41,699 nucleotides of DNA from an uncultured beta proteobacterium (GCA_903848955.1 CAINHS010000020.1:1-41699), one strand, 5' to 3'. Shown: positions 1 to 9,285, counted from the first letter of the stretch. Program-made: numbers and translations. Notes: generated by a model not told the origin, from the sequence alone.

Positions 1-476
1 CAGACCGCAGGCGCCGGCAGCGCCTCGGCCGCCGTCAGGTACAGCACGCAATCGGCCACGGCATCGGCGCACTCTGCCGGCAGCCCGGGCAATAACGCCG
101 GCTCTGACAAGGGCGCCGCTTGCGGCAACGGCGCCGGCGGCTCGGCTTGTGCCGGCAATCGCTCAGCGGCAATAAATTCGGCCGCAGCATCGACCTCGGC
201 CAGGGGTTCGGCCAGGGATTCGGCAACATCCGCATCGGCAGCCGGTTCGCCGACAGCGTCGACTTCGTCGGCAAAGTGCGGTTCCCGCCGCTCGCCGTCG
301 CCGGCGTTGCGGCCGGGTTCAGCGGCGCCGAGCAGGGCATCGCCCTGCCCGCCCTTGAATATGCCTTCGGCAATCCTGCGGTGCTTGCGATCCTGCCACG
401 CGTTGTAGCCCCAGACCATGCCGACCGCCGCCGCACCGGCGCCGATCAAAGCGATTTGCAGTTCGCTGATTGCCAT
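1..476 (-). CDS. zipA: ZipA-type cell division protein, N-terminal part (cut by window edge)
   Basis: The gene starts with ATG at 476 and runs off the left edge without a stop, so only about 158 residues are visible. It opens MAISELQIALIGAGAAAVG, a single N-terminal membrane segment at about residues 4-24, then a basic stretch (WQDRKHRR) and a long Ala/Pro/Glu-rich linker. The last visible residues (AECADAVADCVLYL) look like the start of the globular FtsZ-binding domain. This N-in membrane anchor plus flexible linker is the ZipA layout; ZipA tethers FtsZ to the inner membrane. It lies 3 bases after the smc stop in the same direction, the usual smc-zipA order in betaproteobacteria. The FtsZ-binding domain itself is outside the window, so the call rests on architecture and synteny. 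Confidence 0.75.
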   Translation of the reverse strand, partial: MAISELQIALIGAGAAAVGMVWGYNAWQDRKHRRIAEGIFKGGQGDALLGAAEPGRNAGDGERREPHFADEVDAVGEPAADADVAESLAEPLAEVDAAAEFIAAERLPAQAEPPAPLPQAAPLSEPALLPGLPAECADAVADCVLYLTAAEALPAPAV

Positions 477-479
477 AGT

Positions 480-3400
480 TCAAGCCACCTTCTGGTCATC
501 GGCGAGGCGCAGTGCCTCTTCGATATCGACTTCCACCACGCGCGACACACCCTGCTCCTGCATGGTCACGCCGATCAATTGCTGAGCCATTTCCATGGCG
601 ATCTTGTTGTGCGAGATGAATATGAACTGGGTTTGCGCCGACATGCGCCGGACCAGCTCGCAGAAACGCACCGTGTTCGAATCGTCGAGCGGCGCGTCGA
701 CTTCATCCAGCATGCAGAACGGTGCCGGGTTCAGCTGGAACATGGCAAACACCAGCGCAATCGCCGTCAGCGCTTTCTCGCCGCCGGAGAGCAGGTGAAT
801 GGTGGTGTTCTTCTTGCCCGGCGGCTGCGCCATGATCTGGATGCCGGAATCGAGAATCTCGTCGCCGGTGAGAATCAGCCGCGCTTCGCCGCCGCCGAAG
901 AGCTGCGGGAACAGCGTGCCGAAATGCAGGTTGACCGTGTTGTAGGTTTCCTGCAGCTGCTCGCGCGTCTCGCGGTCGATGCGCCGGATGGCGTCTTCCA
1001 GGGTGCCGATGGCCTCGCTCAGGTCGGTCGATTGCGCATCGAGAAAACCCTTGCGCTCGGAGGCCGTGGCGAGTTCTTCCAGCGCCGCCAGGTTGACCGG
1101 GCCGAGGGTCTCGATTTCAGCCGTGAGCCGGACGATGTCCGCCTGCAGGACATTGTCCTTGAGCCGGTCGGCGCCGCCGGCGGCAAGTTCATCGGCGAAG
1201 GGTTCTTCGTCGGCGGCGGTGACTACATGCACCTCGGCCAGACGCTCGCCCAACTGCTCCTCGTTGATCTGCGCCGCCTGCGCCTTGAGCCGCAAGTCGT
1301 TGATCTTGTCGCGCAGGGGAACCATGCCCTGCTCCAGCTTGAGGCGCTGCTCGTCCAGGCTGCGCAGTTCGGCGGCGGCCGCTTCGAGCACATTGCGCCG
1401 CTCCGCCAGCGCCGATTCCTTGCCCTGTTTGGCATCGAGTGCGGTGTGCAACTGCTCCTGCAGCACCGTGTCGCTGATGCCGGCAACCTCGGTGCGGGCC
1501 GCCGCCGTCTCGGCCTCGATGCGCTGCAACTGGCTGCCCGCCGTCGCCGCTGCGCGCGCGTTGTCGTCCAGTTTCGACAGGCACTCGCGTTCGGAAAAGC
1601 CGGCCTCCTGGGCTTCGCGCCCGAGCTGGATTTCCAGCGCACGCGCCTCGCGCAGGGCGACGTCCTTCTGCCTATGGACTTCCAGTGCCAGTTCGAGGCG
1701 CTCGCGCACCTCGCCGAGGCGCTCGCCCTGCAGCCGGCCTTCGTCCCCGGCGCGCTGGCGCCGGGCCTGTTCGGTCTCCTCCTGGCGCAGGAGTTCGGCC
1801 AGGTCGCGGTCGATCTGCGCCGAGCGTTCCTCGAAACGGGCCTGCGCCTGTGCCAGCTTGAGGGCCTCGACCTGCGCCGCATGAAAGGCCTGCTGGGCTT
1901 CCTGCAGCGTGCGCCGGGCGCTGCTGAGCCGGCCCTGGCTGTCGGCCAGTTGCTGCTCGGCGCTGCCTTGCACTTCGCGCGCCTCATCCTCGACGGCAGC
2001 GCGCACGGCAAGCAGTCCGGCCAACTCGTCGATCTCGCGCTGACGTTCGATGACGCCATGAGTCTTGGCATCCGGTACGTACAAGGTGAGTCCGGCGGGC
2101 GTCAGCAGATGCCCGGCGCGCGAAACGCGCTGACCCGAAGCCAGGGGCAATTCGAGCGCCAGATCATCGGCGACGGCGACGCCGGACAGCCATTCGTCGA
2201 GCACGCCGGCCCAGCGCGGATCGTCGCAGCGCACCTTGCTGCGCAGGGAATCCGGGGCGGGGGACAGCTGGTTGCCATGGCGATCTGCGAGCGCAAGCGA
2301 AATGATCGCCGGCGGCGGCGAGGCCAGAGCCGCGCGCACGGTTTCGCTGTCGGCGCTCAGCGCCGAGAAGCGCTCGCGCAATACGGCTTCGACCGCGGTT
2401 TCCCACCCGGCCTCGACCTGGATGGCCTGCCACAGCGGTTTGGCATCGGCCAGTTGGTGTGCCTTGAGCCAGTCGCCGATCTCGCCCCTTTGTGCCACCT
2501 TGGCCTGCAACTGCGCCAGCGCATCATGGCGGGCGCGAGTCTCGGTCAGACTGCGATGGGCGGCCTGCAATGCCTCGCGCGCCGAACGCAGTTGGGCTTC
2601 GGCCGCGGGTATGGCCGCCTGCAGCGCGGCCATGCGCTCCTGGGCGGCGCCGAGCGCCTCCCCGGTGCGCTGTTCGCCTTCCTGTGAAGCCGCCAGCAGC
2701 GCCGGATCCGGCGCGCCCAGCGACTGTCGATCCTGCTCCAGCCTGCCGCGACGCTGCACCAAGTTGTCCAACGCGCGCTGGGCATGGCCCTCGTCGGCAT
2801 CGGCCAGGCGCAGTGCCTGTTCGGCCTCGCCCAGGCTGCGGCGTGCCTCGGTAACGTCGCTGCCGGCACGCTGCACGGCCTCTTCGGCGTCGGGCATTCT
2901 GGCCGCGGCTTCGCCGTGGCGCGCGGCGGCGGTCGCGGAGCGGGTACGCGAGTTGTCCAGCAGCAGCTTCCAGCGCGCTTCGTCCTCGCCCAGCTGGCCG
3001 TGCTCGGCGCGCCAGTGACTTTGCTCGGCGCCCAGTTGGGCCAGGCGTGCTTCCAGCCGCGCACGGGAATCGCGCAGATGGCCGATCTCCGACTCGAGCC
3101 GGCTGACCTCGGCGCTGGCGGCAAAGTTCTCGGCCTGAGCCGAGTGCAGGGCATCCGAGGCCGAATAGTGGCTCTCGCGCGCATGTTCGACGCGCGCTTC
3201 GATTTCACGCAATTGCGCCGTTTCGCCTTCGACGCGGTTGACGGCTTCTTCGACCTGGCGCGCCAGCCGCTGGCTGTCATGCCGCGCGTCGTTGCGCTTC
3301 TTCAGCCACAGCAGCGTCTGCTTGCGCGACACCTGCTGGTGCAGATCGCGATACTGCTGCGCCACCGCAGCCTGCGTCTGCAGGTGGCTGACCTGGGCTT

Positions 3401-4004
3401 CCAGTTCATTGCGGATGTCATCGACGCGGGCGATGTTCTCGCGCGCATCTTCCAGGCGGTGTTCGGTTTCCTTGCGCCGTTCCTTGTACTTGGTGACGCC
3501 CGCCGCTTCTTCGAGGAAAAAGCGCAGCTCTTCGGGCTTGGCCTCGACGATGCGCGAGATCATGCCCTGGCCGATGATGGCGTAGGCGCGCGGACCGAGG
3601 CCGGTGCCGAGGAAGAGGTCGATGACGTCGCGCCGGCGCACGTGCAGGTTGTTGATGTAGTAGCTCGAGTTGCCCTCGCGGTCGAGCACGCGCTTGACCG
3701 TGATTTCGGCGTACTGGCTCCACTGGCCGGCGGCGCGGCCCTCGGCATTGTCGAAATACAGTTCGACGCTGGCGCGGCTGACTTCCTTGCGGTTGCCCGA
3801 GCCCTTGAAGATCACGTCCTGAATCGATTCACCGCGCAGCTCGGAGGCTTTCGACTCGCCCAGCACCCAGCGCACGGCATCGATGATGTTCGACTTGCCG
3901 CAGCCGTTGGGGCCGACCACGCCCGCCAGCTGGCCGGGGAAAAGCACCGTGGTGGGCTCGACAAAGGATTTGAAGCCCGAGAGTTTCAGCTTGTTTAGAC
4001 GCAC
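480..4004 (-). CDS. smc: Chromosome segregation protein SMC
   Basis: Full-length SMC ATPase of 1174 residues. The N-terminal half of the ABC head has the Walker A motif GPNGCGKS at residues 31-38. The C-terminal half has the signature LSGGEK at about 1072-1077 and Walker B FCMLDE at about 1096-1101. Between them lie two long Glu/Arg/Ala-rich coiled-coil arms separated by a hinge at roughly residues 505-650. SMC dimers, with ScpA/ScpB, compact and separate newly replicated chromosomes. The gene starts MRLNKLKLSGFKSF, the normal SMC beginning. It is divergent from queF (91 bases apart) and probably co-transcribed with the zipA-type gene. Because of strong codon bias, the opposite strand carries a long open frame without real coding features. 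Confidence 0.97.
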   Translation of the reverse strand: MRLNKLKLSGFKSFVEPTTVLFPGQLAGVVGPNGCGKSNIIDAVRWVLGESKASELRGESIQDVIFKGSGNRKEVSRASVELYFDNAEGRAAGQWSQYAEITVKRVLDREGNSSYYINNLHVRRRDVIDLFLGTGLGPRAYAIIGQGMISRIVEAKPEELRFFLEEAAGVTKYKERRKETEHRLEDARENIARVDDIRNELEAQVSHLQTQAAVAQQYRDLHQQVSRKQTLLWLKKRNDARHDSQRLARQVEEAVNRVEGETAQLREIEARVEHARESHYSASDALHSAQAENFAASAEVSRLESEIGHLRDSRARLEARLAQLGAEQSHWRAEHGQLGEDEARWKLLLDNSRTRSATAAARHGEAAARMPDAEEAVQRAGSDVTEARRSLGEAEQALRLADADEGHAQRALDNLVQRRGRLEQDRQSLGAPDPALLAASQEGEQRTGEALGAAQERMAALQAAIPAAEAQLRSAREALQAAHRSLTETRARHDALAQLQAKVAQRGEIGDWLKAHQLADAKPLWQAIQVEAGWETAVEAVLRERFSALSADSETVRAALASPPPAIISLALADRHGNQLSPAPDSLRSKVRCDDPRWAGVLDEWLSGVAVADDLALELPLASGQRVSRAGHLLTPAGLTLYVPDAKTHGVIERQREIDELAGLLAVRAAVEDEAREVQGSAEQQLADSQGRLSSARRTLQEAQQAFHAAQVEALKLAQAQARFEERSAQIDRDLAELLRQEETEQARRQRAGDEGRLQGERLGEVRERLELALEVHRQKDVALREARALEIQLGREAQEAGFSERECLSKLDDNARAAATAGSQLQRIEAETAAARTEVAGISDTVLQEQLHTALDAKQGKESALAERRNVLEAAAAELRSLDEQRLKLEQGMVPLRDKINDLRLKAQAAQINEEQLGERLAEVHVVTAADEEPFADELAAGGADRLKDNVLQADIVRLTAEIETLGPVNLAALEELATASERKGFLDAQSTDLSEAIGTLEDAIRRIDRETREQLQETYNTVNLHFGTLFPQLFGGGEARLILTGDEILDSGIQIMAQPPGKKNTTIHLLSGGEKALTAIALVFAMFQLNPAPFCMLDEVDAPLDDSNTVRFCELVRRMSAQTQFIFISHNKIAMEMAQQLIGVTMQEQGVSRVVEVDIEEALRLADDQKVA

Positions 4005-4057
4005 GAGGGATGAACCGGAAAGATGATCGCGAAGGGCAGCCTTCGAAGCCCTGCCAT

Positions 4058-4063
4058 TATAAT
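4058..4063 (+). promoter_or_regulatory. Possible -10 box TATAAT in the smc/queF divergent region
   Basis: A perfect TATAAT lies 32 bases before the queF ATG. It sits inside the palindrome ATTATAAT, so the same bases could serve as a -10 box in either direction. I see no good -35 box at 17 bases on the plus strand, so this is only a candidate. Confidence 0.3.
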
Positions 4064-4095
4064 CTGTCCCGCCCCTTTACCTGTGGCCACCCAGC

Positions 4096-4527
4096 ATGCC
4101 AAAGCCAGCCATCCAAACCCGCGCCAAGGCGCTGGAAACCTTCCCCAACCCCGCGCCGCACCGGGATTACCAGATCCACATGGAAATCCCGGAATTCAGC
4201 TGCCTTTGTCCCAAGACCGGGCAGCCGGATTTTGCCGTGCTGACGCTGGACTACATCGCCGACAAGGTCTGCGTCGAGTTGAAGAGCCTCAAGCTCTACA
4301 TCTGGAGCTTTCGCGACGAGGGCCATTTCCACGAAGATGTCGCCAATCGCATCCTCGATGATCTGGCCCGCGCCACGAAGCCGCGCTTCATGCGCCTCAC
4401 CGCGCGCTTCTACGTGCGCGGCGGCATTTTCACCAACGTGGTGGCGGAACACCGCAAGAAGGGCTGGCAGCCGGCGCCGAAGATCGATCTGGCGGAGTTT
4501 CCGGCGCAGTCCAACACGCGCGGCTGA
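4096..4527 (+). CDS. queF: NADPH-dependent 7-cyano-7-deazaguanine (preQ0) reductase QueF, short type
   Basis: QueF reduces the nitrile of preQ0 to the amine preQ1 in the queuosine tRNA-modification pathway. The 143-residue protein has the T-fold signature of the family: [13 protein letters not shown] with the nucleophile Cys38 and acid Asp45, then [21 protein letters not shown] at residues 64-84, which forms the substrate-binding and NADPH region. The length matches the single-domain Bacillus-like QueF rather than the double-domain E. coli form of about 280 residues. The start MPKPAIQ is the first ATG in frame that fits family length. I see no preQ1 riboswitch-like structure in the short upstream region. 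It stands alone, divergent from smc. Confidence 0.95.
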   Translation: MPKPAIQTRAKALETFPNPAPHRDYQIHMEIPEFSCLCPKTGQPDFAVLTLDYIADKVCVELKSLKLYIWSFRDEGHFHEDVANRILDDLARATKPRFMRLTARFYVRGGIFTNVVAEHRKKGWQPAPKIDLAEFPAQSNTRG

Positions 4528-4602
4528 AAGCAGCGGCCGGCAGCCGCAACGCGGCGCAATGCGGCAAAATCAGGGTCTGCCAACCGATATCGAAAGCACT
4601 CC

Positions 4603-6045
4603 ATGAAGAACCCTGAACTCCTGCGCAATGCGTGCCTGATCAATGGCGAATGGCTGACGGCGAGCGGTGCCTGCATCGATGTGCGCAATCCGGCGACGGG
4701 TGAGCTGGTCGGCTCGGTGCCGGACTTCGGCGCCGCCGAAACCCGCCGCGCCATCGATGCCGCGGAAGCGGCCTTTCATCCCTGGCGGGCGAAAACGGCC
4801 GGCGAGCGGGCGAAGATACTGCGCCGCTGGTTCGAACTGATGATGGCGAACCAGGAGGACCTGGCACGGCTGATGACCCTGGAACAGGGCAAGCCGCTGG
4901 CCGAGGCGCGCGGCGAGATCGCCTACGCCGCCTCCTTCATCGAGTGGTTCGCCGAGGAAGCGCGGCGCGTGTATGGTGAAGTGATTCCCTCGCCGCTGGC
5001 GGACCGCCGCCTCATCGTGCTGAAACAGCCGGTCGGCGTCTGCGCCGCCATTACGCCGTGGAATTTCCCGGCGGCGATGATCACGCGCAAGGCCGCGCCG
5101 GCGCTGGCCGCCGGCTGCACCATGGTGGTCAAGCCGGCCGAGCAGACCCCGCTCTCCGCCCTGGCGCTGGCCTGGCTGGGCCAGCAGGCCGGCATTCCGC
5201 CCGGCGTGCTCAACGTCGTTACCGGCGACCCGGTTGCCGTCGGCGCCGAACTGACGTCGAATCCGAAAGTGCTGAAGCTGTCCTTCACCGGTTCGACCGA
5301 GGTCGGCCGGCTGCTGATGGCCCAGTGCGCGCCGACCATCAAGAAGATGTCGCTGGAACTCGGCGGCAATGCACCCTTCATAGTCTTCGACGATGCCGAC
5401 CTCGACGCCGCGGTGGCCGGCGCGATGCTCTCCAAGTACCGCAACACGGGGCAGACCTGCGTCTGCACCAACCGTTTCCTGGTGCAGGAGGGGGTGCATG
5501 ATGCCTTCGCGCAGAAGCTGGCGGCGGCGGTGGCCGGACTCAAGGTCGGCAACGGCCTCGAGGACGGCGTGACACAGGGTCCGCTGATCGATGGCGCGGG
5601 CTTGGCCAAGGTCGAGGAACTGCTCGCCGATGCTGTGGCGCAGGGCGCCCGGATCTTGTGCGGCGGCAAGCGCCACGCGCGCGGCGGCACCTTTTTCGAA
5701 CCGACCGTGGTTGCCGGTGCGACGCCGGCCATGCGCCTGGCACGGGAGGAAATCTTCGGACCGGTGGCACCGATTTATCGCTTCAAGGATGAGGCCGAGG
5801 CCATCCGCATGGCCAACGATACCGAGTTCGGTCTGGCGGCCTATTTCTTCAGCCGCGACATTGCCCGCGCCTGGCGCGTCGGCGAGGCGCTCGACTACGG
5901 CATGGTCGGCATCAACTCGGGCCTGATCTCCAACGAGGTTGCACCCTTCGGCGGCGTCAAGCAATCGGGGCTGGGGCGCGAAGGCTCGAAGTACGGCATC
6001 GAGGAATACCTGGAGATCAAATACCTGGCCATGGCCGGCCTGTGA
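4603..6045 (+). CDS. gabD: NAD(P)-dependent succinate-semialdehyde dehydrogenase (GabD type)
   Basis: Aldehyde dehydrogenase superfamily protein of 480 residues. It shows the cofactor-binding TPWNFP at 151-156, the FTGSTEVG glycine motif at 228-235, the general base Glu252 in LELGG, and the catalytic Cys286 in NTGQTCVCTNR. The C-terminal GGVKQSGLGREGSKYGIEEYLEIKY is typical of GabD enzymes, which oxidise succinate semialdehyde to succinate (GABA and related degradation). A second cysteine (Cys288) lies two residues after the nucleophile, as in many GabD proteins. No GABA transaminase is adjacent, so the aldehyde used in vivo is uncertain. It begins a run of plus-strand genes that continues into two exporters. 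Confidence 0.9.
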   Translation: MKNPELLRNACLINGEWLTASGACIDVRNPATGELVGSVPDFGAAETRRAIDAAEAAFHPWRAKTAGERAKILRRWFELMMANQEDLARLMTLEQGKPLAEARGEIAYAASFIEWFAEEARRVYGEVIPSPLADRRLIVLKQPVGVCAAITPWNFPAAMITRKAAPALAAGCTMVVKPAEQTPLSALALAWLGQQAGIPPGVLNVVTGDPVAVGAELTSNPKVLKLSFTGSTEVGRLLMAQCAPTIKKMSLELGGNAPFIVFDDADLDAAVAGAMLSKYRNTGQTCVCTNRFLVQEGVHDAFAQKLAAAVAGLKVGNGLEDGVTQGPLIDGAGLAKVEELLADAVAQGARILCGGKRHARGGTFFEPTVVAGATPAMRLAREEIFGPVAPIYRFKDEAEAIRMANDTEFGLAAYFFSRDIARAWRVGEALDYGMVGINSGLISNEVAPFGGVKQSGLGREGSKYGIEEYLEIKYLAMAGL

Positions 6046-6070
6046 CCGCGCCTTGAAATTTCCCGCCCCG

Positions 6071-7270
6071 ATGCGGGCGCTGGAACATCGCCCGTTCCGG
6101 CTGTATTTCTGCGGTCAGGCGGTTTCCATCCTCGGTTCCTGGATACAGCAGGTCGCGCTGGCCTGGCTGGTCTATCGTCTGACCGGGTCGGCGGCGCTGC
6201 TGGGTCTTGCCGCCTTTGCTACGCTGGCGCCGATGCTGCTGGTGGGTCCCGTGGCCGGGGCCTGGATAGACCGGCATGACCGGCGCCGGCTGCTGATGCT
6301 GCTGCAACTCCTGCTCTTCGTCCAGGCCACGCTGCTGGCCGCGCTGACCTGGTTCGATCTGATCGGGCCGACGCTGATCATCCTGATGGCGCTCTGCCTC
6401 GGCGTGCTCAATGCCGTCGACACGCCGCTGCGCCAATCCCTGATCCCGGCCATGGTCGGCGGACGCAGCGATCTGCCGAATGCCCTGGCGCTGAATGCCA
6501 TGGTATTCAACCTCGGTCGCTTCGTCGGTCCGCCGCTCGCCGGGCTGATGCTGAGCTTCATGACGGAGGCGGCCTGCTTCCTGGTCAATGCCTTTTCCTA
6601 TCTGGCGCTGCTGTGGGCCGTCGCCGCGATGCGCCTGGCACCCGTCGCCAGGGCCGGCGGCAGCGTCGGCCAGGTGTTCAGGGAGGGCGTCCGTTATGCC
6701 ATCGACACCTGGCCGATACGCACGCTGCTGATCGTGCTGGCGGTGCTCAACATCACCGCATCGGCGTATGCCGTGCTGCTGCCGGTATTCGCCCGCGAAA
6801 TATTCCATGGCGATGCCCGCACCCTCGGCCTGCTGTGGGGTGCCGCCGGCTGCGGCGCCTTTGCCGCAACCCTGATGCTGGCGACGCGCAGTTCGGTGCG
6901 CGGCAGTCTGAATCTGGCGATTTTCTGCGTCGTGCTGGCGGCGCTGGCGCTGCTGGCGTTTCCGCTCACGACCCGTCTCGCGCTCGCCCTGCCGGTACTG
7001 GCGGCACTGGGCTTCGGCATTTCCGGCGCCAACGTCGGCATCAGTACCGCGCTGCAGACTGTGGCGCCGGATCACATGCGGGGTCGGGTGGTTTCCTTCT
7101 TTTCCGCCATCCGTTTCGGTCTCGATGCGGTCGGCGGGCTGATCGCCGGCAGCATCGCCGCGCTGAGCAGCGCGCCCGCCACCTTGCTCGGCGAATCTGC
7201 GATACTGCTCGCCCTTGGCCTCTGGCTGCTGCTGCGGGCCGGACGTTTGCGTCAATCGGTGACCCACTGA
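6071..7270 (+). CDS. MFS exporter of the EntS-like (MFS_3) family
   Basis: A 399-residue integral membrane protein. It starts MRALEHRPFRLYFCGQAVSILGSWIQQVALAW, the characteristic beginning of EntS/YbdA-type major facilitator transporters, and has about 12 hydrophobic segments. The MFS loop 2-3 signature is present as GPVAGAWIDRHDRRRLL at about residues 60-76. Members export siderophores or other small molecules, or are of unknown substrate; nothing here fixes the substrate. The open frame extends upstream into gabD, but the ATG at 6071 gives the family-typical N terminus. It is separated from the next gene by only 2 bases, so the two are probably co-translated. Confidence 0.85.
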   Translation: MRALEHRPFRLYFCGQAVSILGSWIQQVALAWLVYRLTGSAALLGLAAFATLAPMLLVGPVAGAWIDRHDRRRLLMLLQLLLFVQATLLAALTWFDLIGPTLIILMALCLGVLNAVDTPLRQSLIPAMVGGRSDLPNALALNAMVFNLGRFVGPPLAGLMLSFMTEAACFLVNAFSYLALLWAVAAMRLAPVARAGGSVGQVFREGVRYAIDTWPIRTLLIVLAVLNITASAYAVLLPVFAREIFHGDARTLGLLWGAAGCGAFAATLMLATRSSVRGSLNLAIFCVVLAALALLAFPLTTRLALALPVLAALGFGISGANVGISTALQTVAPDHMRGRVVSFFSAIRFGLDAVGGLIAGSIAALSSAPATLLGESAILLALGLWLLLRAGRLRQSVTH

Positions 7271-7272
7271 AC

Positions 7273-7905
7273 ATGATCTCGACAGAAGTCTTGCTGGCCT
7301 TCCTCGCCGCCTCCGCGCTGATCACCATCGCGCCCGGCCCCGACAACCTGATGGTGCTGTCGGTAGGCATCAGCCGCGGCCGCGCCGCCGGCATCGGCTT
7401 CGGCCTGGGCTGCACCCTCGGCTGCTTTACCCATACCTTGTGGGCGACGCTGGGCATAGGCGCCGTGGTACTGGCGTCGGAGGCGACCTTCACCACGCTG
7501 AAGATGGCCGGCGCCGCCTATCTGGTGTATCTCGGCATCATGACCTGGCGTTATGCCGGCAAGATGGCCATGATCAATCTCGATCCGGGCGGCGTCGAGC
7601 CTTTGGCGGCGCATCTGCGGCGCGGCTTCATCGCCAACGTGATCAACCCCAAGGTGGCCTTGTTCTTCATCGCCTTCCTGCCGCAATTCGTTGACCAGGC
7701 ACGCGGCGCGGTGTGGCCGCAGATGTTGCTGCTGGGTGCGCTGTTCGCGGCGCTGACGGCGGTTATTTTCGGCAGCATCGGCTGGTTTGCCGGCAGCATC
7801 GGCGCCCGCCTGCAGCAGCGGCCGGGGCTTGCAGTCTGGCTCGAACGCTGCGCCGGGACGCTGTTTTTCGCGCTGGCCCTGCACCTGGCGACTGCCGCGC
7901 GTTAG
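7273..7905 (+). CDS. LysE/RhtB family amino-acid exporter
   Basis: A 210-residue membrane protein with the LysE family N terminus MISTEVLLAFLAASALITIAPGPDNLMV (the APGPDN motif at about residues 20-25) and about six membrane segments. The central RRGFIANVINPKVALFFIAFLPQFV (about 116-139) is the RhtB-subfamily hallmark. Such proteins export amino acids or related metabolites; the substrate cannot be read from sequence. It follows the MFS exporter with a 2-base gap, so the pair may be a small export operon. Confidence 0.9.
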   Translation: MISTEVLLAFLAASALITIAPGPDNLMVLSVGISRGRAAGIGFGLGCTLGCFTHTLWATLGIGAVVLASEATFTTLKMAGAAYLVYLGIMTWRYAGKMAMINLDPGGVEPLAAHLRRGFIANVINPKVALFFIAFLPQFVDQARGAVWPQMLLLGALFAALTAVIFGSIGWFAGSIGARLQQRPGLAVWLERCAGTLFFALALHLATAAR

Positions 7906-7954
7906 TTTCCGGCATCCTTGCAGCGGCATCAGCGACTGGCCCCGGTGATTGCTG

Positions 7955-8317
7955 ATGGCCGCAACCATGGTTTCCTATCAGCTCGAAATCGAGATCGGGC
8001 GACCGCTGCGGATCAGGATCGGCCGCCTCGGCGAATTCCTCTTTCCTGCGGGACGCTATGTCTATTCGGGCAGCGCCCGGCGCAACCTGGAAGCCCGCAT
8101 CGCCCGGCATCTGCGCCAGGAAAAGAAACTGCGCTGGCACATCGACTGGCTGCTGGCGGCCCGCGGCGTCAGGGTGACCGGCGTGAGGCGCTCGGCCAGG
8201 GACGAATGCGTCCTCAATCAGGCGGTGCGCGGCGTGATCGTCGCTCCGGGTTTCGGTGCGTCGGATTGCGCCGCCGGCTGCGGCAGCCACTTGCTCTACC
8301 GGCAGCCGCCCGGCTGA
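7955..8317 (+). CDS. DUF123 (GIY-YIG-like, Uri superfamily) protein
   Basis: A protein of about 120 residues carrying FPAGRYVYSGSARRNLEARIARHLRQ, then KKLRWHIDWLL, an EC motif (DECVLNQ) and GFGASDCAAGCGSHLLY near the C terminus. This is the pattern of the DUF123/COG1833 family, often annotated as Uri-superfamily endonuclease; the biological role is not established. Start choice is open: the ATG at 7955 or the one at 7967 (MVSYQLEIEIG), with no strong ribosome-binding site for either. It lies 49 bases after the LysE gene and converges on the thioesterase gene. Confidence 0.75.
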   Translation: MAATMVSYQLEIEIGRPLRIRIGRLGEFLFPAGRYVYSGSARRNLEARIARHLRQEKKLRWHIDWLLAARGVRVTGVRRSARDECVLNQAVRGVIVAPGFGASDCAAGCGSHLLYRQPPG

Positions 8318-8329
8318 ACCCGGAATCGC

Positions 8330-8350
8330 CGGCGGCCGCTGCAGCCGCCG
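8330..8350. terminator. GC hairpin between convergent genes
   Basis: A perfect 7-base stem CGGCGGC/GCCGCCG (8330-8336 with 8344-8350) and a 7-base loop lies in the 37 bases between the DUF123 stop and the thioesterase stop. There is no T-run on either side, so it is a plausible but weak bidirectional terminator. Confidence 0.35.
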
Positions 8351-8354
8351 CAGA

Positions 8355-8843
8355 TCACGAAACGATATAAGCGCCGGATCCGGTCGACAGCAACTTGCCG
8401 TCGGCACCGAGAAACTCCATGCGGGTAGTCGCGACGCGGGAACCGAGGCGCAACACGTCGGCGCGCAGTTCGAAATGATCGCTGATGCCGGGACGCAGGT
8501 AGTCGATGCGCAGGTCTATGGTGCCCAGTTTGCCGAAGCGGTTGAGTCGCTGCTGCGGATCTTCGTCCATGTGGCGCGCACCGATCGCCGCCATCACCGC
8601 CAGGCCGCCCATGGCGTCAAGCCCGGCACTGATGACGCCGCCATGAATGCGGTTGAGGCTGTAATGACCGATCAACTCGCGCCGCATGTCGATGCGCCCC
8701 CTGACGCCGTCGGCCCTGATCGACTGGATCTTCAAGCCCAGGACCTGGTTGAAGACGATCATTTCCTCGAAAATCCTCTTCAGGCCGACGACAAACTCGT
8801 CTTCGAATTCGACTGCAGGGACTGCGGCTGCGGCTTTTTTCAT
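8355..8843 (-). CDS. YigI-like acyl-CoA thioesterase (hotdog fold)
   Basis: A 162-residue hotdog-fold protein. The motif IHGGVISAGLDAMGGLAVMAA (about residues 67-87) followed by GTIDLRIDYLRPG (about 106-118) matches the PaaI-like thioesterase subgroup that includes E. coli YigI, a medium- and long-chain acyl-CoA thioesterase. It would hydrolyse acyl-CoA to free acid and CoA in the cytoplasm. It is in the same direction as, and 37 bases downstream of, a second hotdog thioesterase of a different subfamily. The start at 8843 (MKKAAAAVPAVEFED) is the first in frame; a ribosome-binding site is not obvious. Confidence 0.85.
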   Translation of the reverse strand: MKKAAAAVPAVEFEDEFVVGLKRIFEEMIVFNQVLGLKIQSIRADGVRGRIDMRRELIGHYSLNRIHGGVISAGLDAMGGLAVMAAIGARHMDEDPQQRLNRFGKLGTIDLRIDYLRPGISDHFELRADVLRLGSRVATTRMEFLGADGKLLSTGSGAYIVS

Positions 8844-8880
8844 GGAGTGTGCCGGGAAAGGAAAGGTGGTTCGGAGCGGG

Positions 8881-9285
8881 CTAGGAGATCTGCCCGACGC
8901 GCGCCGCGACTTCGGGCGGAAAGGCTCGCGACTTGCGGGTCTGCGGATCGAGGCAGACGACGGTGAAGTCGCAGACGGAGCAGACCGCGCCGGTTTCGGT
9001 ATTGATCAGTTCGTGGCGGAAGCGCAGCACCTTTTCGCGCAGTTCCAGCACTGCGGTGCGCACTGCCACCGTGTCACCGGGATAGAGTTCCTTTTGGTAA
9101 CTGATGTTCTGCTGCACCGCCGCCAGGTGCAGCGCTCCGCTGCGCAACAGCGAAGGCGTCATGCCCAGCATGGCATAAAACTGCCAGCAGGCTTCCTCGA
9201 AAAATTCCATGTAGGCGCGCACGTTGATGTGCCCCATATGGTCGCGCTGCCACTCATGCACTGTGCCGCGTGCGGTTTCCATCAT
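8881..9285 (-). CDS. YbgC/FadM-like acyl-CoA thioesterase (hotdog fold)
   Basis: A 134-residue protein with the 4-hydroxybenzoyl-CoA thioesterase pattern: RDHMGHINVRAYMEFFEEA at about residues 14-32, where the first Asp is the usual catalytic position, then YQKELYPGDTVAVRTAVLEL. Substrate is not deducible. Start: two ATGs in a row at 9285; an AGGAA lies about 11 bases before. The gene probably forms a small operon with the YigI-like gene downstream. Confidence 0.85.
   Translation of the reverse strand: MMETARGTVHEWQRDHMGHINVRAYMEFFEEACWQFYAMLGMTPSLLRSGALHLAAVQQNISYQKELYPGDTVAVRTAVLELREKVLRFRHELINTETGAVCSVCDFTVVCLDPQTRKSRAFPPEVAARVGQIS

Noticed and set aside
120-2687. Long plus-strand open frame of about 855 codons opposite smc.
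   Set aside because: It lies wholly within smc/zipA on the other strand. The long frame is an effect of the GC-rich codon bias, with no domain pattern and no ribosome-binding site.
4005-4095. A preQ1 riboswitch before queF.
   Set aside because: The region is short and I see no typical preQ1 aptamer pattern (stem-loop followed by an A-rich tail).
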